Below, piece by piece: positions 59,309 to 64,000 of a stretch of DNA of 64,000 nt. The DNA comes from Tritrichomonas musculus. Its lineage: Eukaryota > Parabasalia > Tritrichomonadida > Tritrichomonadidae. The stretch is from contig JAPFFF010000001.1 in NCBI GenBank assembly GCA_039105265.1, positions 7,688,001 to 7,752,000 of the forward strand. The letters run 5' to 3'. The notes under the pieces were generated by a model. That model did not search any database and was not told the origin of the DNA. It saw nothing but the letters and a program-made list of their open reading frames with translations. Numbering within the stretch: position 1 is the first letter of the stretch; the number at the start of each line of letters is the position of its first letter. A program made the translations under genes and the position numbers.

Positions 59309-59336
59309 AACTTTTTGAGAGGGGGGTGCTGATATT
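59309..59336 (-). repeat. 28-bp inverted repeat, right copy
   Basis: Exact inverse of 46365-46392, beginning AACTTTTTGAGAGG on the plus strand. It is followed outward by TTCACAGAACCTGGGTTCT, an initiator-like box plus a near-palindrome also present, diverged, beside the left copy. Confidence 0.95.
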
Positions 59337-62300
59337 TTCACAGAACCTGGGTTCTCTGAAAATTTCCTCAAAAATAATCATTAAATGTTTTTTGAAAGAT
59401 TTTGAATAAATTATTTATTTCTATTCAATTACTCTCAATTAAAATATTTATTTGAGATAATTTCTTTTTTTTTTAAGAATTTTATTTATTTTATTTATGG
59501 ATAATTTATTCAATATAAACTTATTACAATGACAATTATATTATTATTATATTTATATATGTTTATATATAAAATATAAAATATAAATATTTCATTTATA
59601 TAAAGATAAAAATAGTTCAATTTTACATTCTCAATCATCAATAAGAAATTTTAAATTAAATATCATCGTCCAAGAGTCAATTTTGAGAACAATTTCATAT
59701 AAAATAAATCTTTCATATTCAATTATTAATTTTCATGAAATTCCATCAAACAATGTATTAAAGTAGGATTTTTCTTATAAAACATTTGTATTTCTTTACC
59801 ATTAAATCTGTATTTATATTAATTTATCAAAATAAAGCCTATTAATAAATAATTTTATTATAATTTTAATATTTATTAAAATAAGCAAGTTTTATTAATT
59901 ATTACATAAGTAATAAGTAATATTTCACACCTTTACTTTGCTATTTTAGCCTTTTTCCTCAATCTAATATATCTTATATTTTGGCTTCAAATTTGAAATA
60001 TATCATATAAAAATCCAATATTTAATAAATTTAACAGGATGGGTAAGCTCTTTTAATTTTTTTTAGATTTGAAAAAAATATTTATAAAAAATATACTAAA
60101 TAATTAAGCATAACATTTTAGTATGTCATTATATAAAAATATAATAGTAAAAAAAGTGATTTATGTCATTTTTGTTAAGATAAAATAAAAATGAAAGAGA
60201 TTATTTTATATAGTTTTAATTCAATTTTTTATAAAAATAAAATGTTATTATCTTATTATATTTTTATAAACTCTATATAATATCACATGATATAGTTTGT
60301 ATACAATATAAAATAAATTGATAAAATCATAAACTATGAAAAATAATTATACAGCTGGCACAGATTCTTTGTAACAATTTTGATATCTAAATGTTACAAG
60401 AAATTGAATTAAAAATCTATCATAACAATTCAATTTATTAACTTTTTCATAACTTTTATTTTTATTTTGTGAATATCTTTGTTTCCCTACGATATTTCTT
60501 TTTGGTTTCTTATTAAGAATTATTCAATATATAATATTATATTTATATTTATATAAAATAACTCGAAAAAAATCTTTGCCATAACCGTCTCTCCGTTCTC
60601 CTTTTTATGGTTCAAGATGAAAATACTGAATTTTTAAAAAATTTGAATAACCAAAATCAAATTCATAAAACCCCCCGTGGAAACCGTTTACATTTTTTCA
60701 TCGGTAAAAAGTTGCTTTTTTCAAGATCATTCATTTTCTAAAACATTAAAATTAGGCTTGAACAAGATTGTGTTGGTCTCGAAAAAAGTGCATTATTGAA
60801 TATTTTTTCTTTTACAAATAATAAATTCACAGATAGAAGTACTCATGTTAAGTGACTTAACGTCTTTTTGGATTTTAGAAATGCATTAATTCAATGACTA
60901 TTAGAGTATAAATATTCTAATTTATAAAAAAAGTATATAATTGCTCTATATTATCTTTGGCAAGCATTGCATTGTTAAAATATAAGAATTTTATTTTTTC
61001 AGATATATTAGAATTATTAGACTTTTTTTTAATAAGGATTAAAAATTCTTAAAAATTTTAATAAATATATAAAGAATTAAATATTGAGTTGGCTTTATAT
61101 CTCATTTTAATAAATTCGATATTTAAAAAAGCAATGGATTTAACAAAAAAAAAAACAAAAGAATTAATAAAAATCCAACCCAATTTTTTTTTCAGCCTAG
61201 CTTTTTTCTTTTATTTTTAATATATTAATTATTGCAATTCATGTTAACATATATTGCGATCAATAAGAAATTTATGTGTTTAATTTTGAGAAAATTGGTT
61301 TCCAACAATATCGATGTTTTTTTTGGGTGCAAAACGTCAAAATGTTCAAAATCAGACAACAAAATAAAATTATAAGTTGAAATTTTACAGATATTGGATA
61401 AAATATATATTTCTAAATATATATATATATATAATAGAAAATGCCGATAATTTGAATCAAATAATTTGCTAAACATTTAAATAATTCTATCAATATTCAT
61501 TTTTTCTAACAAATAAATCAAAATTAGTTTTTTTTAAAAGGATTTCACAAAAGTGTTCACAAATTTTGTGAAAAACTAATACTTTTAAATAAATATTTTT
61601 TTTTGAAATAAAAATAAGTTAATATCTAAATAATTTTTTATTCAAAATATTATTAATCGATATATGTTTTAATTTATAATTATTTAATGTCAATATAAAT
61701 ATATATTGAGATATTTTATATTGTTTTATAGAAAATCTTTCATTTAAAATTCCAAATAAATAACGAAATATATTGAAAATAGTTTTTTTTTCTCACAAAA
61801 AAATGCTTAAGCAATATCTTGAAAATAAACACATGGAATCATATAAAATTTGTATTTTATCTTAATTACATATTATAAAAATAAAATAAATAAGTTAGAA
61901 TTAAATTGCTAGGCTAGTTTTCTTCGTGAATACCTCTTCACAGATATTTGGAGATAATATGATTGAAAATAAAAATCAAAACTCTTCTGACAGTACTTTT
62001 TTTTATCTTGTCTTTGATTCAAAGAAATAAAAATTCTCTACATATGTAATAACTCAATGAATCGAACGCATTATTAATAAAACATCATTAAATCAATTCA
62101 TATACTTTATATAAGAGGCAAATCGGGTGAAATAACATGACATCTTTCAAACTCGCAGAATCTTATTTCAACATTTAACAAAATTGTAATTATACCTTTC
62201 TATTCACGCTGAAATATAGTGTTTGCACACCAAACAAGTCAATATTTGCTAATTTAAGATTACATTTAGTTTAGTTGCTTTTATAAATATTTATATTATT

Positions 62301-62472
62301 ACATGTCTCAACTCCATTTCAATAATTTAATAATTAAAACGCCTATAACATTGATAATAAAGAATATAATGAGCTTGTTAATAATTATCATGTATGCTTA
62401 AAATATTGTATAGTATAAAAAGACATATAAAAAAACTTAAAAAAAAAAAATTAGAAGTAATTATTTTTACTC
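59337..62472. other. Long intergenic stretch, no gene supported
   Basis: About 3.1 kb, extremely AT-rich. Landmarks: a segment at 60583-60604 (AACCGTCTCTCCGTTCTCC) that is the inverse relative of 46006-46040; and CCCCCCGTGGAAACCGTTTACATTTTTT near 60670-60700, whose last part recurs at 4956. The 83-codon minus frame at 61225-61476 is AT-driven and unsupported. Confidence 0.5.
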
Positions 62473-62837
62473 TTACTCCTTGTCTTTTGGAGATGAAGCT
62501 TCTTGTTCATCATCATCTTCTTGTGTCTCTTGCGAGTCAGACACCATCGGCCCGTGAAAGCCAATAGATTTTGGTTTTGGAGATTGAGGAATCTTTTTAT
62601 GATAAACCTCTCAGCTAGTGAGATTCATTTGAGTAAGTGCTTCAGCAATCTTGTTCAAGTTTGCTTGTATCAAAGGGTCATAGATGATGCAGATAGTAGA
62701 TGGTGTCGAGTTTATTATTTTTTGGTTGAACAGAAATACCACCTCTTTAATAGCATTGGCCACTTCAACATGAGCATTTTTGATAGAAGTTTTTGCTGTT
62801 TTTGGAATTTTTTGAAGTCATTTCCAGAACGAGACAT
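62473..62837 (-). pseudogene. Small broken gene, acidic tail (second Polinton-like unit)
   Basis: On the minus strand an ATG at 62835-62837 opens MSRSGNDFKKF. The coding sense then moves to another frame (KTSIKNAHVEVANAIKEVV) that meets a TGA (after ALTQMNLTS) and continues to an acidic tail (QEDDDEQEASSPKDKE) and TAA at 62473-62475. One frameshift and one stop make it a pseudogene of about 120 codons. It lies opposite a meaningless plus-strand frame and diverges from the basic-protein gene at 62914 (76-bp gap). Function unknown. Confidence 0.55.
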
Positions 62838-62913
62838 TTTAAAAAATGAAGTGATTTTGTTTGCGAAAATTCAATTTTCAAAAATAATTCAATTTTTTTT
62901 CTCGAATGAAATC

Positions 62914-63642
62914 ATGAGCCAAAATTTAGATTTGGGCGAGTTCAAGGAAACAGCTATCATCAAGAAGTTGAAGAAGTCCAAGAGTAACAACAACCTCAAA
63001 AATATTGATACTGCAAAAACTGAAACAACAGAAAAACGTGGGAGAAAGCAAAAGTATGCAACAATTGAAGAACGAAATGAAGCACGTAAACAGCAACAAA
63101 AGGCATATCGTGAAAGAAAGAAAAAAGAAGTACAAAGTATGAAAGAAAAAATAATGAAGTATGAATGCAAAAAGGTATCACATGAAGAATGAGGTATCAC
63201 ATCAGGAATAGGTATCACATCAGGAAATAGGTATCACATCAGGAAAAAGGTATCACATCAGGAAAGAATGATAGAACAAATGAGTGATGAACAAAGAGGA
63301 GAACTAATGGATAATATTTAATCTCATTGTAATCTTCTAGCTTTTAATGACACATTAGATGAAACAACTGGGGAAGAAATAACACAAGTACTATATAATG
63401 GAGCAGTAGTTGCGACAATAGATAGAAGAAGACTACATATAATTAATATTGTGAATGGAGTGATAGAAATGTACAGACAAGATGGTATTATAAGTGCAAC
63501 TACTCAAGTTATTATGGGAGCTGTAGGTCATGTTGCTAGAAGATTCTTACATGGTCAATGGCAGTTTGTTAGACATCATCCTGGTGATGCAGCAGCAATA
63601 GCTGGAGTAGCAGTAGAAGTTAAAAGCGCTAACATCGAATGA
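62914..63642 (+). pseudogene. Basic protein gene of a Polinton-like unit, two in-frame stops
   Basis: The true start is probably ATG 62914, divergent from the gene at 62837, rather than the first Met of the open frame at 62503. Residues 1-92 end in a strongly basic helix (RGRKQKYATIEERNEARKQQ ... YRERKKKEV), a pattern I associate with small DNA-binding proteins of Polintons (inference). The frame meets TGA 63190-63192 inside an 18-19-bp repeat, resumes in the same frame after the repeat (KKVSHQERMIEQMSDEQRGE), meets TAA 63319-63321, and stays open to TGA 63640-63642 (GAVGHVARRFLHGQWQFVRH). It could be one broken gene or two adjacent ones. Confidence 0.5.
63174..63267. repeat. 18-19-bp tandem repeat, 5 copies (GGTATCACATCAGGAAA)
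   Basis: Units start at 63174, 63193, 63211, 63230 and 63249. The first and last units read in the same frame (KKVSH). The net extra length is 75 bp, a multiple of three, but the middle units read in other frames and a TGA is created. This looks like replication slippage that damaged the gene at 62914. Confidence 0.85.
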
Positions 63643-63662
63643 GAAGTTTTATTTTAACTAAA

Positions 63663-64000
63663 ATGAGTGATACTACTACAAGATTTAAAGGAGATATACA
63701 GTTTAAGATAGGGGATGCTACTCGAAAAGGTAGCCAGTTATTAGCCTTGGGTGACTTAGATAACTATGTACAGACAGGTCATTTATTTAATGAGGTCGAA
63801 GGTTTACCAGAAGCTGATATTAAAAATAAAAATAAACAGTATGTATCATTTGAGTCTTCAACAACAACTTATAATATCCTTAAGTTTGTTAATATGCCTG
63901 AAGACTTCATGAATAAGCTTAATGATATAAAAACCCAGACTAATATATTTAAGATAGTCTTGAGGAAGAATATAGTATATGATACAAGTGGTAATTTAGT
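63663..64000 (+). CDS. Unknown protein, runs off the right window edge
   Basis: An ATG at 63663 opens at least 112 codons without a stop to base 64000. The sequence starts MSDTTTRFKGDIQFKIGDAT and shows a mixed alpha/beta composition with no recognised domain. It follows the broken basic-protein frame by 20 bp in the same direction, which suggests an element gene rather than a cellular one. A structural or replication gene of the Polinton-like unit is possible but unproven. Confidence 0.6.
   Translation, partial: MSDTTTRFKGDIQFKIGDATRKGSQLLALGDLDNYVQTGHLFNEVEGLPEADIKNKNKQYVSFESSTTTYNILKFVNMPEDFMNKLNDIKTQTNIFKIVLRKNIVYDTSGNL

Larger units (their letters stand above)
46365..59336. mobile_element. 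Candidate 13-kb MULE element with two tandem arrays
   Basis: A perfect 28-bp inverted repeat (46365-46392 and 59309-59336) brackets an intact MULE transposase (50869-53355), a 12-bp minisatellite of about 1.7 kb and a 122-bp satellite of 5.8 kb. The match continues outward for about 25 bp with differences. No other gene lies inside. If the repeats are transposon ends, this is a single autonomous element stretched by satellite growth. If not, they are two copies of another dispersed repeat that happen to flank the MULE. No target duplication was identified. Confidence 0.45.

Noticed and set aside
61225-61476. 83-codon minus-strand frame
   Set aside because: Ile/Asn/Phe/Leu-rich by base composition only and isolated in a 3-kb gene-free region.
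62503-62913. N-terminal extension of the basic protein to the Met at 62503
   Set aside because: The region is better explained as a broken minus-strand gene with meaningful sequence, and a suitable Met with divergent spacing exists at 62914.

Overview
The window looks like nuclear DNA of a trichomonad parabasalid, most likely Tritrichomonas (inference). The evidence is: very AT-rich sequence with long homopolymer runs; long intron-less genes using the standard code; Asn/Ser/Gln-rich low-complexity proteins; TCA-Py-T/A initiator-like boxes just upstream of several start codons; and a load of Polinton/Maverick, mariner, hAT-like and MULE elements. It contains cellular gene blocks separated by repeat-filled intergenic DNA.

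Layout. 0-13.2 kb: a left-truncated unknown gene, a small unknown gene, a PHD/SET-like chromatin protein, a TKL-type pseudokinase, a coiled-coil protein with two internal repeat arrays, and an RRM protein. 13.3-20.3 kb: a decayed Polinton. Its polymerase B gene is split into three pieces and carries a dead mariner (DD34D). It also has a GIY-YIG-like gene, a candidate minor capsid gene, and unknown reading frames broken by stops and a frameshift. A G+C-rich hAT-type terminus ends this region at 20,337. 20.6-29.5 kb: a Tubby-like gene, then intergenic DNA holding two complete non-autonomous elements with terminal inverted repeats and 8-bp target-site duplications, then an 845-aa unknown gene. 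29.5-32.4 kb: three tandem EF-hand genes; the outer two encode the same protein. 33.9-45.9 kb: four housekeeping or signalling genes all on the minus strand (multi-pass membrane protein, Rap/Ral-GAP domain protein, TFIIIC subunit, class III nucleotidyl cyclase).

46.4-59.3 kb: an unusual 13-kb block bracketed by a perfect 28-bp inverted repeat. It contains an intact 828-aa MULE transposase that carries an OB-fold-like N-terminus. One side has about 145 copies of a 12-bp minisatellite. The other side has 48 copies of a 122-bp satellite with no length change. This is the best candidate for an undescribed system in the window. 62.4-64 kb: the edge of a second decayed, Polinton-like unit with broken small genes and an open reading frame running off the right end.

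All family assignments come from reading motifs by eye; no database search was possible.
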